From: Balanoglossus misakiensis
Taxonomy: Eukaryota > Hemichordata
Reading direction: 5' to 3'
Assembly: GCA_040954595.2 (NCBI GenBank)
Contig: CM082590.2
Coordinates: forward strand, 11,036,001-11,100,000
Length of the DNA: 64,000 nt
In this document: positions 27,535 to 40,667 of the stretch, in pieces
How the letters are laid out: every line of letters begins with the position of its first letter
How positions within the stretch are numbered: the first letter of the stretch is position 1
Translations under genes and position numbers: made by a program
Notes under the pieces: model-generated
What the model was told of the DNA's origin: nothing
The model's input: the letters and a program-made list of their open reading frames with translations, nothing else
Databases searched by the model: none

Positions 27535-29369
27535 TCCGAGCAGATCTAGGGTACTGATTGATGTATTTAGAATTTAGGAGATGTTAAAATCACTAGATTC
27601 TCGGACGACGAAGATAATGGCTGCTGCCTCTGTGAAAATTGAACTTTGACCTTGTAGCCTTGCCTCATCACTTGACAGAGGGCGCAGTTCTTAGGCTTGT
27701 TATTTTGTCTCTTATAAAGTTACAGAATCGAACATCATTTTAGTTTATATGAACTTCCATTTTTTTAACGAGACAAAAATTGGCCATCTTGATATTGTGT
27801 CGTCCATATGAGATTTTCATTACCCATCTAGGTGGCAAAAACCCTTTTCAGGTAGCGAGAAATGCACGTCACTATTCAGAACATTCAAGCCTGCCACCTT
27901 CTAGATGTAAAGTGGTACTTTAAGAAGACTTCATGCAGATCTAATGAACGAGTTTACGCTTGATCATGTTCCGTGTGTATATGCGTTTGATTTCAAGATA
28001 CGTCAAAAGTAGTCCGCGTGGGTTTAGATAAGACCGAATCACCTTATTTGGTTTTAAAAGCCGAACCCTTGTGGAAAAGTTGAGAAAGTTTTCGAGTGCA
28101 AGAGAGAAAAAAATGAACTAGGGGAGAATAAAAAAAATACTTTCTGGAGTTTTGGAAAGTGTTCAAATAGCGACTGTATCAAGCGAAAAAGCAGAACGGA
28201 ACACATGACATGAAAAGAAAGAAACTAAAAACAAACAAAAGAAACATGATAACACATTTAACACCTTTAAGTCAGACGATGTACACGACGTGAATAAATT
28301 TGATATTCGTAAAGTCCTATTCGGGCTGGCCCATAAGTATTGTTTTATAAACACAAGGGGGCATCACCGTACTGTACACATATTATAGCGCACCCACAGT
28401 CAATTCTTGACGCATGTGACGTAGTATATACGCATGTATGCCATGATTAATGGAGAAGCGAAAACGTGACATTTAATGAAGTGATCTCATCACAACACGA
28501 TTTTATGCGAGTGTTAATTGATTGAGGAGGTGATAATAAGCAAGAGAGGGCACTCAGGCAGAGGTGATGTCCTTGCACCTTCACGGCTAAGAGATTTTAC
28601 ACGGTTGACGGCCTTATTAAATCCCCAGGAGTTGCAACTTTTGGGATAATTTCATTTTAAAAAATACGTTTCTTTCAATTAGTGAAGGTAGTTGATTTTC
28701 AAGAAGTCTCTGTAAAATGTCAATGAGAAACGACGTCTGAATAACATCATTTAATAGCTTAATAAGGAGAGAAGGAGGGAGTGTTGAAATGCTTGAAATC
28801 TTTCTAAAGTATGTGAACGTCTATAAATGTAGGCCATGTTCGTTCGAAAATTGACTCTTGCTGATGCTTCTTTAGGGAAGACAATCCGTTCGAGACTTCT
28901 GTGACAATATCATTGACGTCTTGGTGAAAATCATCTTGAACATTTGTGGAAACACGGGCCCTTTGTGGGCACACTGGTAAGTGAATAGCACCAAAATATT
29001 CCTGAATGTGTTTTCGCGTCTTTTTCATTCTTCATTACTGTTGATTGGAAAGACTTTTAACACTTCATGGACAATATTTCGTCGGCGTCTAGTGGTTTCC
29101 GATTCTACGCTCTTCTCAAAGATCATCGTGCTGTTAATGATGAAAGGGATCCGCTTGTTTCGTGTAAAATGAGCCTGGAATTGAAAGTGCATTTAATTGA
29201 CCTGTCTATAGAGGCCGGTTTAGTAAGTCGCTAAGGAGAGTTGGTAATTCCAAGTGCGTCTTTCTGTCACCCTAGGAAAATAACTTGTCACGTGTCAGAT
29301 TAACTGTCTGACGATAGGTATGAATTTTGGAGTGCATTACTTACCATGGTTTTATTTGGAAACTTGCAG
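27535..29369. other. Intergenic region with promoter of the zinc-finger gene and possible receptor 5' UTR
   Basis: 27535-27700 is the likely promoter and 5' UTR of the zinc-finger gene. A strong plus-strand donor (CACTG|GTAAGTGAA, at 28979) could end a noncoding first exon of the receptor gene, whose first coding exon begins after an acceptor at 29369. On the minus strand an ORF at 28804-29028 reads like protein (for example NDIVTEVSNGLSSLKKHQQE), but it has no identifiable partners. Otherwise nothing is seen. Confidence 0.4.
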
Positions 29370-29383
29370 AACAAAACTTAAAG

Positions 29384-31892
29384 ATGTTGGCTACAAAGCT
29401 TTGGTTTTTGCTGGCTACTTTCATGGCAGAAGCTGGACTTTCAAGAACGACAGAATGCTTCGATATGTACCCGAGCAACCCGCATTGGGATTCCTGCGCA
29501 AACACTTCGCAGGGAACCGTTTGTGGTCACGTGCTCCGATCATATGAGGCGGAAGACGGCAACGTAGAAGAGTGGCAATGTAACTGCGACGCCGACTGTG
29601 TCATTTTTGGAGACTGTTGCCATGACTACGCAGAGACCTGTCCTGAAGGGTCCGATGGTCACTCTACTGTTGGTCTTCTCCATCGTTACCTAGATATCGA
29701 CCAAACCGAAGTACGACGTGTCTGTTCGGAAATAAACCCCAACAATCATTTTGGTGTTTGGATGATCCGCGAATGTCCAGCGATGTGGCAAGATGACGTC
29801 ACTCGCGAGAAATGCGAAAACCACACAGGGCTCGGTAAGAGAAATATATTATAGTTGTTCGTCTCAGAGAAGTGGTTTTGACCAAGAAATCAGCGATTTA
29901 TGAGTTATCACGGACCCCATTATCTTAAAGCTTTATAACGCCATAACTGTTCGCCATGTTTTCAGATTTTATGTTTAGTGTATCTACTGCAGTTTCTTGT
30001 TCCAAACTGTCCAGTGTGAACCCGGTTATATATTTTAAAAATCTAATGAAAATTTCAACTGCTTTTCTTCAATTACAGGCTTCTCCTTAGAGAAAATTCC
30101 TGTTTCTTTGTCTCCGGGATACGATGTCTTTGCGAACATCTTCTGCGCCAAGTGCTGGGGCATCAACCAATCACAAGTGGTTATGTGGAGCGTGAACTTG
30201 ATACATTTTCGGCATTTACTTGGAGATGACCTACCAACCAATAAGAGCAGTAAACCTTTAGAGATGTATCTGAACTTCACCCAGGTAAATCCTTTAGTCA
30301 GAATGGTCAAGCCAAATAACACTGACGTCAGAACATGTATTATGGGCGTCATTGATTCGTGTGACTCTAACTTATACAACAATACAACTCATTTTGAGAA
30401 TGCGCAAGAAATGTGCAAATATCAATTTTCGGTAGTGTCAGTTCGTTTAGGAAAAGCAGATAACGCCATTTTTAAAAATAGAGATTGTGCCTTATGCAAT
30501 GGTCAACCTCCTCCTTTGATAAATTGTGGCGCATTATCGCCCTATGGTGGAAAAATACTTTTTGATTTAAGCATTCTTTTTGATATTACCACAGCTGGAG
30601 ACGTGAGGGTATCGTTGGAAGGGAATGGGGTTCCTATTGAGTCTCATCGGCATGATTTTCACTGTTTAGAAAATCAAATTTTCGATCCAACCTCGCAGAA
30701 ATGTGTCCTCTTTGAGGAAACTGTAGCACAGCCTCTTAATAATGACAAGGCACTTCTGCCAGCTGTCCTACTCGACCAAGCTGAGCATAACCAAACTTTT
30801 GACCCTGTTTCTCAGAACGTAGACAGTTTTCCTCCCCAGAATTCAACCAAAGATATTCGCTTAGCCCGGTTACGCCACAGATGCCCGCCCTCTGCCGGCA
30901 TATTTTTTGTCAACTTCACTGATTTTCGTATCCATGGTAACACGCTGGAATTTGAGATCAATGGAATCACTTTGAAAACCCTCATATTTGAGACTTTTTC
31001 TAACGGAACTTTTGCCTATGTCTGTCAGCCGATATTTTCATCTACTAAAGTTTACATTATTTGGTTGACTATATCCGGTTCAATTTTATCCATAATTTCT
31101 TTGGTTTCTTATTTGGTTGTCTACTGTAAGCGTCCATCCATGCAAAATTTCTCCGGTAAATTAATGGTGAATTGGACGATTTCAACCCTAAATGCGCAGG
31201 TCACGTTTTTGTCAAGTATGGGTCTGAATGAGCTGTCTGGTTTCTGTTTCCCGATTGCTGTTTTGTTACACTACTCTTGGTTGGCCAATTTCTTCTGGAT
31301 GGCCGTCATCAGCTTCGATATTTGCCGATCATTTCGCTCGATACAGAAAACATTATTTGTGAGCAAAACCACCACACGGCTTGTGGGCTATTGTCTGGTT
31401 GGATGGATCACGCCCGTTGTTATCGTGGCCGTTTCAGTTTTCCTTGATCTGTCAAACTTGTCAGATTTCGGCGCTGCTTATGGGGCGGATGGAATATGTT
31501 GGATCAGAAACCGTCTTGGTCTCTTTGTGTTTTTTATTGGCCCAGTATTTACCATCGTTGTGTTTAATGCCATATGTTTTGCTATATCTGCGTTTCACAT
31601 TAAATGTCGAAAAACAAACCTCGGCGGGATTAAACGGAACACGTTTGGATGGAAACAACATTTTGTAGTCTGCAGCAAGATATTTACTGTGGCTGGTTTA
31701 ACTTGGGGACTTGCCCTGGCTGAGGTCTTTTTGGAAAATGAGATTCTGACTGTTGTGTTCAATATTGTCAATTCTTTACAAGGGGCGCTGGTATTTTTAG
31801 GATTTGTTGTGGAGACGTCTGTTAGAAAGTGGTTGGCTGAGAAGAAACAACAGTTGAATTCGGATAGAAATACTCCGCGTACAATTGGATAA
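29384..31892 (+). CDS. Somatomedin B-bearing Methuselah/adhesion-like 7TM receptor
   Basis: Two coding exons, 29384-29834 and 30079-31892, join in phase 1 for 754 aa. Residues 1-20 form a signal peptide. Residues 25-86 are a somatomedin B-type domain with nine cysteines, including CNCDADC and GDCC. A long cysteine-containing ectodomain with N-glycosylation sites follows to about residue 470. Seven membrane segments lie at about 475-735. TM1 (IIWLTISGSILSII), TM4 (GYCLVGWITPVVIV) and TM7 (NSLQGALVFLGF) are of the secretin/adhesion/Methuselah class. No GPS cleavage motif is seen. The ATG at 29384 is preferred over one at 29327 because it follows an acceptor at 29369 and starts a signal peptide. 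The ligand is unknown. Confidence 0.88.
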
Positions 31893-32371
31893 AAGCAGTT
31901 TTAAGTGTTTTAGGCGGAGTTGTCATATTTAGGCGAGACGGTTTCTTTATTATGCGCTGGTATCCTCATATTTTGCACTGTTCCATTGTTATGTTATGTC
32001 ATGCATAGTGATGTACTCTAACTCGAACCAGGAAGTTTTCAACTAATTGTTTCCAATTGCACGCAGGGATCATTTTGAACACGTCGTTCTTCAATTGTTG
32101 GGTACAGGTACTGTTCAGTTTTAAAGCATCTATTCATATGTTGCACAGTATCAAAGTATTAAATTTCATTTGTTCAAATATAGATGTAGTGAAACTTATT
32201 GTTTTGTTTGTTTTGTTGTGATGTGTTGCATTGTGTATATACGTAGTGTTGTGTTGTGTTGGCTTTCGTTGTGTTTTGGTTTGTTTTATTTTGTTTTGTT
32301 GCCTTGTCTTGTCTTTTCGTGCGCTCATGTGAAGAGTCGCCCAGATCTCGGGTGAAATCCTTTTAATGCCA

Positions 32372-32377
32372 AATAAA
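32372..32377 (+). terminator. Candidate polyadenylation signal of the 7TM receptor
   Basis: AATAAA lies about 480 bases after the receptor stop, in an AT-rich 3' region with GTTTTGTTTTG-type simple sequence. Confidence 0.45.
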
Positions 32378-32716
32378 TATTTATCGATGTTAAATTGCGA
32401 TTTTATTGATGTTAAATAGAGATAAATAACAATTTAGCAAAATATACACAAACACTTCAACCTATAATTATGTAACTGAACATAACAAATGGAAGGCGAA
32501 AAAACACTTTCAGTGTAAAATCTTAATACGTGATTGTTTGTTACAAATACTTTTGTAATCTAAAATATTTGATATTCACAATGTATTTGTGTATGTATAT
32601 GATAAACAAAGATTACATTTAAACAAATGAAGAGTCAATACTTCTTTGAGATCTTGGTACTTTTTTCGTGCAATAAACTTTTATGTCATTCAAGCAAATG
32701 TCTCTATTGGTTGTTT

Positions 32717-32766
<50 letters not shown>
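32717..32766. repeat. CAA trinucleotide microsatellite
   Basis: About 16 CAA units lie in the noncoding gap between the convergent receptor and Nox5 genes. The rest of 31893-33305 is AT-rich, with no ORF that I can support. Confidence 0.95.
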
Positions 32767-32950
32767 ATACAACAGCAGCAACAACGAAACGTTATTGTAG
32801 AAAAATTCTCAAATATCAAAATTATTAATCAATTCTTCCAAATATCATGATATAAGTTGAAAAGATTATAGAACTTCATTGAAAATGTATAATAGAGCAA
32901 AAGACGTTTTGTTTAGTTAAGTATTACAAATATATAAAGTTATGTTGTTC

Positions 32951-32956
32951 TTTATT
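32951..32956 (-). terminator. Candidate polyadenylation signal of Nox5
   Basis: Plus-strand TTTATT reads AATAAA on the minus strand, about 350 bases after the Nox5 stop codon. Confidence 0.45.
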
Positions 32957-33305
32957 TGAAATAAAACATGATTCATTCTTCAAAAGAATTGCTTATATTT
33001 CCACAAGCAGGAAAGTCATAAATTGACCTTTAAACTCAGAAAATGAGTTAGTTTGGGGGACCCACAAAATAGTTGGGAACCTCCTTTGCTTTGTTGGTAT
33101 GTGCGAGGATACGTGACACGTGTTCGGTGTAAAAAAGAAATCGCACAAATATGTCTGTACAGTGCCCAGATGGCGTCGAAGAGACGTCACTTTGTTCTCA
33201 TGACAGAAATGTCGCTCTCTCATCTTTGGCGTGGCTTACTCCGCAGGGTTGATGCCAAAGGCAGTTGGCGGAATTACTTTCAAAGTTTTCATTTCTGGCA
33301 CGACT

Positions 33306-33990
33306 TTAAAAGTTCTCCTTTGAAAATTTAAACTTGAACTTTTCACAGTGCGCCTTGATGACTTTTCCCAGGGCGGGAGATCCACAGAAGAAGACTTTGA
33401 CCTTGCCTCGTCCTTCTTCGGCAATTTTCGTGAAGAGCTGAAACACAAACGATTTGCAAACACATTTAGGACAAAGAGTCCACTACAAATTAAACAGACA
33501 ACCAACAATCAGACAGTCGCACAGTCTTGTTTTGAAACCCAAAGCCAAGGTCTCTTCACACAAAAAACTCCTAGAGAAAATTATGTAAAATCTGTTAGAT
33601 TTGGTACATTTCAGATTCACGATTACCTTGTCCCATTCAGGTCTACCCGGCTGCGTCCTTGTCTTCAACCCGGTGATCAGATCACGGTTCGATTTTTTAT
33701 GAAGAAGGTCGAGCGCCATCTGGAGGCCAATTCCCTTCATGTCTGTCTTCCCAAGTGCTGCTGTCATAAACATATGAAGCTCAAGAAATCTGTCGAAGGA
33801 GTCCTCTTCGGCTTGTTCCACTTCAAGGAGAGTTAACAAACTCACAAACCACTCGAAGCACTTTTGGTCTCGGTTGATCCAAATAAAGTCCACCTTGGAA
33901 AAAGAATAAAAGCAGGTCTTACATGTACATGTAGTTTATTTCCATTCGATTTCTCGGCATGGGGAAACGAGGAGAGGGAGGCTGAGAGGC

Positions 33991-34052
<62 letters not shown>

Positions 34053-37000
34053 AGAGAGAGAGAGAGACAGAGAGAGAAAGACGGAGGAGACATGCAGACA
34101 GTCCAAACACTTACCTTCCTTAGTCTCATGGAGGCGGACACATCCTCTCCCATCCAAGTATGGCTACACTTTGGACAAGTGTGTTTTAATTTCTTGTATC
34201 GATTCATGACGCTTTGCAAGATGGAGGCGAATGGAGTGACGCCAATGCCTGCTCCAATCAGAACAGCGTGTTCGGCTTGCATAATCTCCCTGGTCGGAGT
34301 GCCGTAGGGCCCGTCTATGTACACCTGGTAAAAGGTGAAAATAGTGTTCATGAATTACAAAAGAATTCATTTCCACACATGCAATAGCTACCCTTAAGGA
34401 GGATACTTCAGCATATGTTCAACAGATGAGAGTGTTGTACACTCCAAAGATTCGCATCAATATGCATTCCATCGTATAGGAAAACTAAAGTTTGAAAACG
34501 GAAAGTTTTAGCAAAATGATGACACTTACCCTTACATACTGCGCTAAACGGCTGGAAGTTTCTGTGGCGACAGCCGGCACTTCGTCCATCAAGTGACAAC
34601 TGACATGACTTACTTTCCTCCTCGTCTCCTTGTGGCCATTAACCAGTTTACTTTCCTCTGCATTTTTGTGAGTTTCCGACAAGGGAACACTGATGGGTAA
34701 ACTTGATGTCCGCCGAAAACCGATCATTTTCAGGTCATCATTGTGGGTTGGTAGGATCGGATAAGACGGTATCTTTGATATTATTTGCTTTTCGTGAACG
34801 GCCAGGTCGGTGATGGCGCTGTCCTTCAGCTCTGTCATAGCAACGCTGCCATTCGGTTGATCTTCGGTGTCGACTTCGATAGCGAGGTTGACTTCTCCCA
34901 GAGATGCATTGCGGCGGTGGCGGGTAAGTCGTTTCTCTTCTTCGAAATACTTGTAAAGTCTGTTCGTCCATTGTCCAGCGGAACGAACGTGTATCCATAG
35001 TGTTCCTGAAATTCCAGAAATAGGCATTGAAATGGGCGCGGAACGAACGAACAAACAAACGTAAGAATGAATGGAGGAAGGAAGTATAAAGCGGAGAGAA
35101 AGATGGATGGCTGTATGTACCTAATTGTTCAGGAGCACTACTTATGGTAAATGGATGCCACTCATTTTTTGCAATGGCGGGAATTTGGACGTAGATGTAA
35201 TCACCAGCACGGAAGTGGAAATTTGTCGGTCTCGTTATCACCAAGTGGGTTACCTAGGCAGCAATAGAGAAATCACCAACATTAAATATCAATAATAGTA
35301 ACACAACATCAGTAATACAATATTTCCGGATTGCCATTTGAGCCATCATGTTTAACGTCACACTCACTATTTCGGCTCGTTCAAATAGTCATTCATTGAA
35401 ATGTAACAAACAGAACAAAATACGCCTCAAGAATTGTGTGTTCCATTTCTTGCTTACCCCTGATGGAAGTAGATTGACTTCCTGGATGTATGTCTTGCCA
35501 TATCTGGCCATTTTCACCAACTTGGACCGCGAAATCTTCTCAATCAAGAAGATGACGCCAGGTGCAACGAACCACTTCCAGAATCGTGGACCATGGACCA
35601 ATAGGAATGCCCAAAACCAAACGTACAGAAGATGTGTCCAATAGAATACCTAGAGGAGATACGACCCTTTTTATCTCATGTGGTCAACCAGAAAGAAAGG
35701 AGAGAGAAAGAGAGACTCAGAGAGAAAGGATCTGACCGAAGTGTACCAACCTGAAAGTGGCCACTCCTTCTGACAAACGGCATGGAGCAAACGATCATAA
35801 CAAGAAGAATAAGATCCAGAATCCAACCGGTGATGTAAGCTGTCCCATAATGCCACGTCACAGTCCCCACCATTGCCTTTGTTGTGAATAGACATTCCCA
35901 GATCTCAAGTCCAAGAGCGGCATGGTTGGCAACTGTGAACAAAGATATTTTGAATTACAACTCAACTCAACTCAACGCAACACACCACAACACAACACAA
36001 CACAACACAACACAACACAGCACAATCCAATACAAATGACAAAAGATTGGACAATTTGAGTGCATGTAACTTACTTATGTTGGCTACATGTGCCACAGTA
36101 TGAACAAGCGTGAAGAACCCGATGACGAAGCCCACCATCTTGTGGAAAGTAATGTTCTGGTCCAAAGGGAGGTAGTTGGATGCTTTGGTCGCCCGAACAA
36201 AAGTAAGACACTGCCTCAGCATAAGGCACAGTACGAACGCTGAGTTGAAATTGAGACACTGACCACATGCCCTGGCTTTGAGAGAACATAGGAATATCTT
36301 GAAATGTATACCATGGTCCATCAATTTTGTCGTCACCAGTCTTACTGCCTCTAATCTGACAAACACAACTCATACGCTGAATATTAAAACAGCCCTGTAC
36401 ATGACATCAAGTGGTGTATCTGACTAATATTGCGTATATGACGATGTAATAACTCATATATAGTTGTCTGATATACACCATCTAACTCAGCATTGACCAA
36501 TAACTGAAACATTTGATTAATATGCTCTCACAGAACTTGATAATAAATCTAGGAGACAACAAAGACTTACCAATAATAATATACCAATTCGAATCTCTGT
36601 ACCTCCAGCCAGCTTCTATGGCCAGGGCGACATTGACAAGGAAATACAGGACGAGAAATATCACTTTCTTTAGATTATTTTGTATGTACCGCCATGTTAG
36701 ATATCTCGGGATGAAACGACGGCCTTCTTTCTTTGCGTCAGGCGGCTTCAGCCAGCTTGCTGCACTGTGGACAGAAAACAACACTAGGTATTAGCTAAAA
36801 GAGCACATTCTCGCCAAAGCAGATCGAGACCAAATCATCATGTAACAAGACGAATCACAATTGGTGGCAGGTCACAGCTGAACATATTGGTGCGGGTTTG
36901 GTCTTCTTCTTTCTATAAGCAGCGTCTTACCTGATTGTAAGATTTTCCATGACCTCGGGATTTTTCTCGAGTTCTGTCCGAAGCTCTTCAAAACTGATGG

Positions 37001-40000
37001 AGCCGCTGAGGTCTGTGTCTGCGGCCTCAAACAGAGCTGACGTCAGCATTTCTAGGTTCTCCTCGCTGATCTGTAGTGCGCTCTCTTCCATGCAAGACTT
37101 TAAAACAGTGTAAAGTTCTTCCTTGTCTATCTGACCACTACCTGTGAAAGTCAGGTTGAGTAAAACGAATTAAGGCCAGGGCCTATCTCTCTCTCTCTCT
37201 CGCTCTGTCTCTCGTATCTTCTCTCTCTCATCTCTCTCTCTTGTTTGATTTATTCACAGTTCAAATGTGCATTGAAGAAACTATATCCACGAAAACAAGA
37301 ATCAATGTATTGTCATGTGATTGACTTACCGTCTACGTCATAGACATCGAAGAGGAACCGGAGCTTGTCTGACGGCGACCCTTTCAACAACAACCGGAGA
37401 CCCTCCATCAGTTCTTCCAAGGTGATGTTCCCGCTTCCATCGGCGTCGAAGAGAGCAAAGAATCGCTCGGCGAAAAACGACTGTGAGAAAGTGTACATAA
37501 TGTAAAATCGCATTGAATCAATGAAGTCATAGCAGAGACGGTGCTTTCAAGGTTGCTTTAATGTGGACCAACAACACGTGTATCTTCGAGGGCTTTCCAG
37601 GTAAATAAGACTCCTTTCCTTACCTTCTTGACTTTCAAAGCTTTCTTGAATTCCTGCAAGTCTATTTGGCGATCGTCGCCAGCAATGTCGGCAAACTGTT
37701 TCTCCACCCATACCAGCCACCTTGTGTCCTCGTCCATACTGTTGGTACAAGCAAACAATAGAGCTTCACTTTCGAACAATCGACAATAATGTAATTATAT
37801 AAATAGGTTCTATACATCGATACATCACCCCATCCAACATTGCTGTAATTCACCGTCTGGTTTTCAACATCTGTTCAATTCTGTCACAAGACAAGTAATG
37901 ATTATCTCCCCTCATTCGTCATGAGTCTAGGACATAAATATCTGACGTATTTGAATACCACGAGGTTCATAAAACTATTTACCAGGCAAGAGTCTGGCCA
38001 TATGTTGCTGTTGTTGGCAACTTGTCACAAACCAGGCCTGCATGTTAACTTTCTGTTCAAACTCATGAAAACCCAACATAAGTACATGTTAACATCCTCC
38101 GACTCTTCTTAAGGTAAAGTCCGTATAGCTGCCACTTTAGCATATATTAACTAGTGACAGATTTCAATCTTCTCCTCATCCTTAGTCAACGGGAGACAGA
38201 TTCGGTAATATAGACAGACATTTATCGTGTCATCAGCTCGCCAATGGAAACTGGGGCGCTGATTTTATTTCATTGAAGACTGATAGTGATAACACGTACA
38301 CCTTCATTGTTCTGTTGCAAATGGAATACAACGTGTGTATACACGCGATGAAAACGACGAGGATAAGTTTCGCAACCATAGAAGCGATTCTATCGAGTGT
38401 GTGTGTTTAATTCGCGTCGCTTGTCACTCGACGCGGAAAGATAAACTATTTCAATTTTGCAAAAACAGATGTTCGGAAAAATCGATGAGATAATCTGGGT
38501 AGACTTTTTAACAATGAACTTTTTTGATGCGAGTGCGATGGTGATCTTTCTTATATACAGTCGGTGGTTGACACTTTGGCTAATATTACCGCAGAGACAA
38601 CGTGTGTGATTGGCTACAAGCGATGCCTTGCCCTTCGTAGCGTACTAATGTCACTTCCGGAGAATAAACTGTCAAGCCACGCAATATCTCGCAGGGTCTC
38701 GTGCAGTTAAGAAAATGGTCTATTTCCTTGGTAGTGGTTCATATTCTGCGAAAAGCGACGACGGACGCAACTTTGAAAGTATGATTTTCTCGTTCAGCTC
38801 AACATACTAGATACATCCTGAAATGTCGGTCAATCGTTTTACTTGCAGTGTGTACCATCTGTCGCTTAGAGTCAAATACACATGTTGCATTTCAAACATG
38901 AATGTCCAATTCGACAGAATAGAAATGACAAAGCGATTTTGTCATCAGCTTACTTCAATTTTTCTCCGCTTAACACACAACCTCGACCTCAAGATCAATT
39001 CAAAAGTGGTGTCAGTTTCTTTAACAGTGACAACCGAAGTCTGAACACAACACCTGAATATGCGCGGTTTTGCGGGAAATGACAGCGATCAAATTTTGGG
39101 ACTCTACGTTTTGAACATTTGGTAGTTGGTTTGTACAAATGGTAAAAGCCTATTTAACCTTTTTGTGTAGAATTTATAGGTTATATACAATATATTGGCA
39201 TAAGCTTGTACTAAACATTGTGTTTAACAAATCCGGCCTATTTTTAGTTCACATGTGAACCATCTGTGCACAATCGCACATTCCAAACGGCATTAAAAAT
39301 ATATCTTTGTATTGTTTATTTAAAAAATCATTATTTGTCATTTTATAATTAGCGAAATGACAAATCATGATATATGAGAATCAAAATTTTCTTTTTCATA
39401 ACAATGGGTTACAGGTTGTGTGCAACGCCCCATTACGTCATCTCGAGATAATAATAAAAAAAAGAATATGCTTGAACAGCTCTTTTTGACATATGTCAAA
39501 AAGAGGACAACACATAGTTTCATATACAAAGCTTGACTTGAAGTTGTATACTCGCAATGAGTAGCAAATCACCTATTAAAATTTTGACATTTCAAATTAT
39601 TTCAGGTAGAATAATCAAAATAAAAAAACAACTATCCACAAAAGAGAACAAACGCCTTATGTGATCGCGGCCATATGAAAAATAATATGTTAGCATTTAA
39701 TGGACAAAAGTACACCTGGTCCGATGAACACGTTGGCGAGATGAAAATGTTCATTTATTTTTCACAGATGAGCGGCAAAATATTACTTCATGCGAGATGA
39801 ATTCATACTCTAACATACCAGAATGCGAGATTATTATGGGTCGCAGCCTATGGAAACGAGTCCGTAATGAAATATCAACTCGAATTTGCACAGAAATAGG
39901 AGAGGTTTTAAAATTTTCATTTTGGTAGCAAGTATTCGTCAGTGATGTTCGTTTAGAATGGGTTGGTCTTAACACAGATTGCAGTGAAGTCGAAAATACA

Positions 40001-40205
40001 TACCGAGATAGTCCGAATGACAGCGATGTTGTAGCCACTGAATATACCGATGTGCATTATATAGAATTAGTGGGCCACATACCAACGCCAACAGCTTGAG
40101 AATGAATGACGAATATATGAACCAAATCCCTTACCCAAACACCGACAAAGTCCGCCTTAATCCGAAAGCTGTGGACGCACGGGTGTCTGTTTCGGCTAAA
40201 TCCAT
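33306..40205 (-). CDS. NOX5: NADPH oxidase 5 (EF-hand, superoxide-producing)
   Basis: Thirteen phase-consistent exons on the minus strand: 40135-40205, 37624-37738, 37330-37480, 36931-37141, 36571-36764, 36075-36275, 35751-35932, 35458-35649, 35121-35253, 34530-35005, 34115-34324, 33627-33893 and 33306-33437, for 844 aa. Four EF-hand regions lie at about 43-166; loop 2 (D74-E85), loop 3 (D110-E121) and loop 4 look calcium-competent, while loop 1 is degenerate. Next come the membrane segments with haem histidine pairs His292/His306 and His381/His394, the FAD motif HPFTISSA near 470, and the NADPH motifs GAGIGVTPF near 666 and FFCGSPALGK near the C-terminus, which ends in ENF as in the family. 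It transfers electrons from NADPH across the membrane to oxygen under calcium control. The segment between the FAD and NADPH motifs is unusually long (exon 34530-35005). The first exon is the least certain. Confidence 0.93.
33985..34080. repeat. GA microsatellite in a Nox5 intron
   Basis: An almost pure GA tract lies between the two NADPH-binding exons. The serine/leucine-rich ORFs across it are artefacts. Confidence 0.95.
38120..40134. other. Nox5 first intron, inner part
   Basis: This is AT-rich sequence between the first and second coding exons of the shorter Nox5 form. It contains a small perfect palindrome (TTTTTGACATATGTCAAAAA, near 39484) and no ORF with family resemblance. Nothing else can be supported. 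Confidence 0.4.
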
Positions 40206-40617
40206 TTTGACCTCCCCACGTTTGTCGTCTTTCAGTACGGGGACGTGTGTTAATGTAAGGTTATGTTAAGAGCGAACTCTCGCAGCTGACTGTACGAGAG
40301 CTCACTGAATGTTGGGTGACAGGAGGCGGGACTTTACATTTAGGATTTGATGAATAGCGGGAACCTGGTGGCCAATCCGTCGAACTGGACGGAACGGCCA
40401 TTGGAAACGCGGAATGTCGTAATATTCCAGTCACGTGCGCATCTGTACGCCGCAGAATTATGAAATTACGTATACCCTGTGAATCTGTGAATGAATGCTG
40501 CCATCGAACTCTTTGAACAGAGAGAGAGGGGGGGGGACAGACAGAGAGACATAGAGAGAAAGAGATAGAGAGACAGACAGACAGACAGACAGAAACAGCG
40601 AGAGAGTGACAAAGATG

Positions 40618-40632
40618 TGCTTACCTAAAAAA
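40618..40632 (-). promoter_or_regulatory. Possible recursive splice site
   Basis: On the minus strand a T-run is followed by TTTTAG|GTAAGCAC, an acceptor directly fused to a donor. It lies in the intron between the second upstream exon and Nox5 exon 2. This is the layout of a ratchet point in long introns. It could equally be chance. Confidence 0.3.
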
Positions 40633-40667
40633 AATTATGAAATCATACCGTTACCCAGGAGACGTAC

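Noticed and set aside
33348-33836. 162-codon plus-strand ORF
   Set aside because: It is antisense to two Nox5 exons and the intron between them; the minus-strand reading has clear family motifs.
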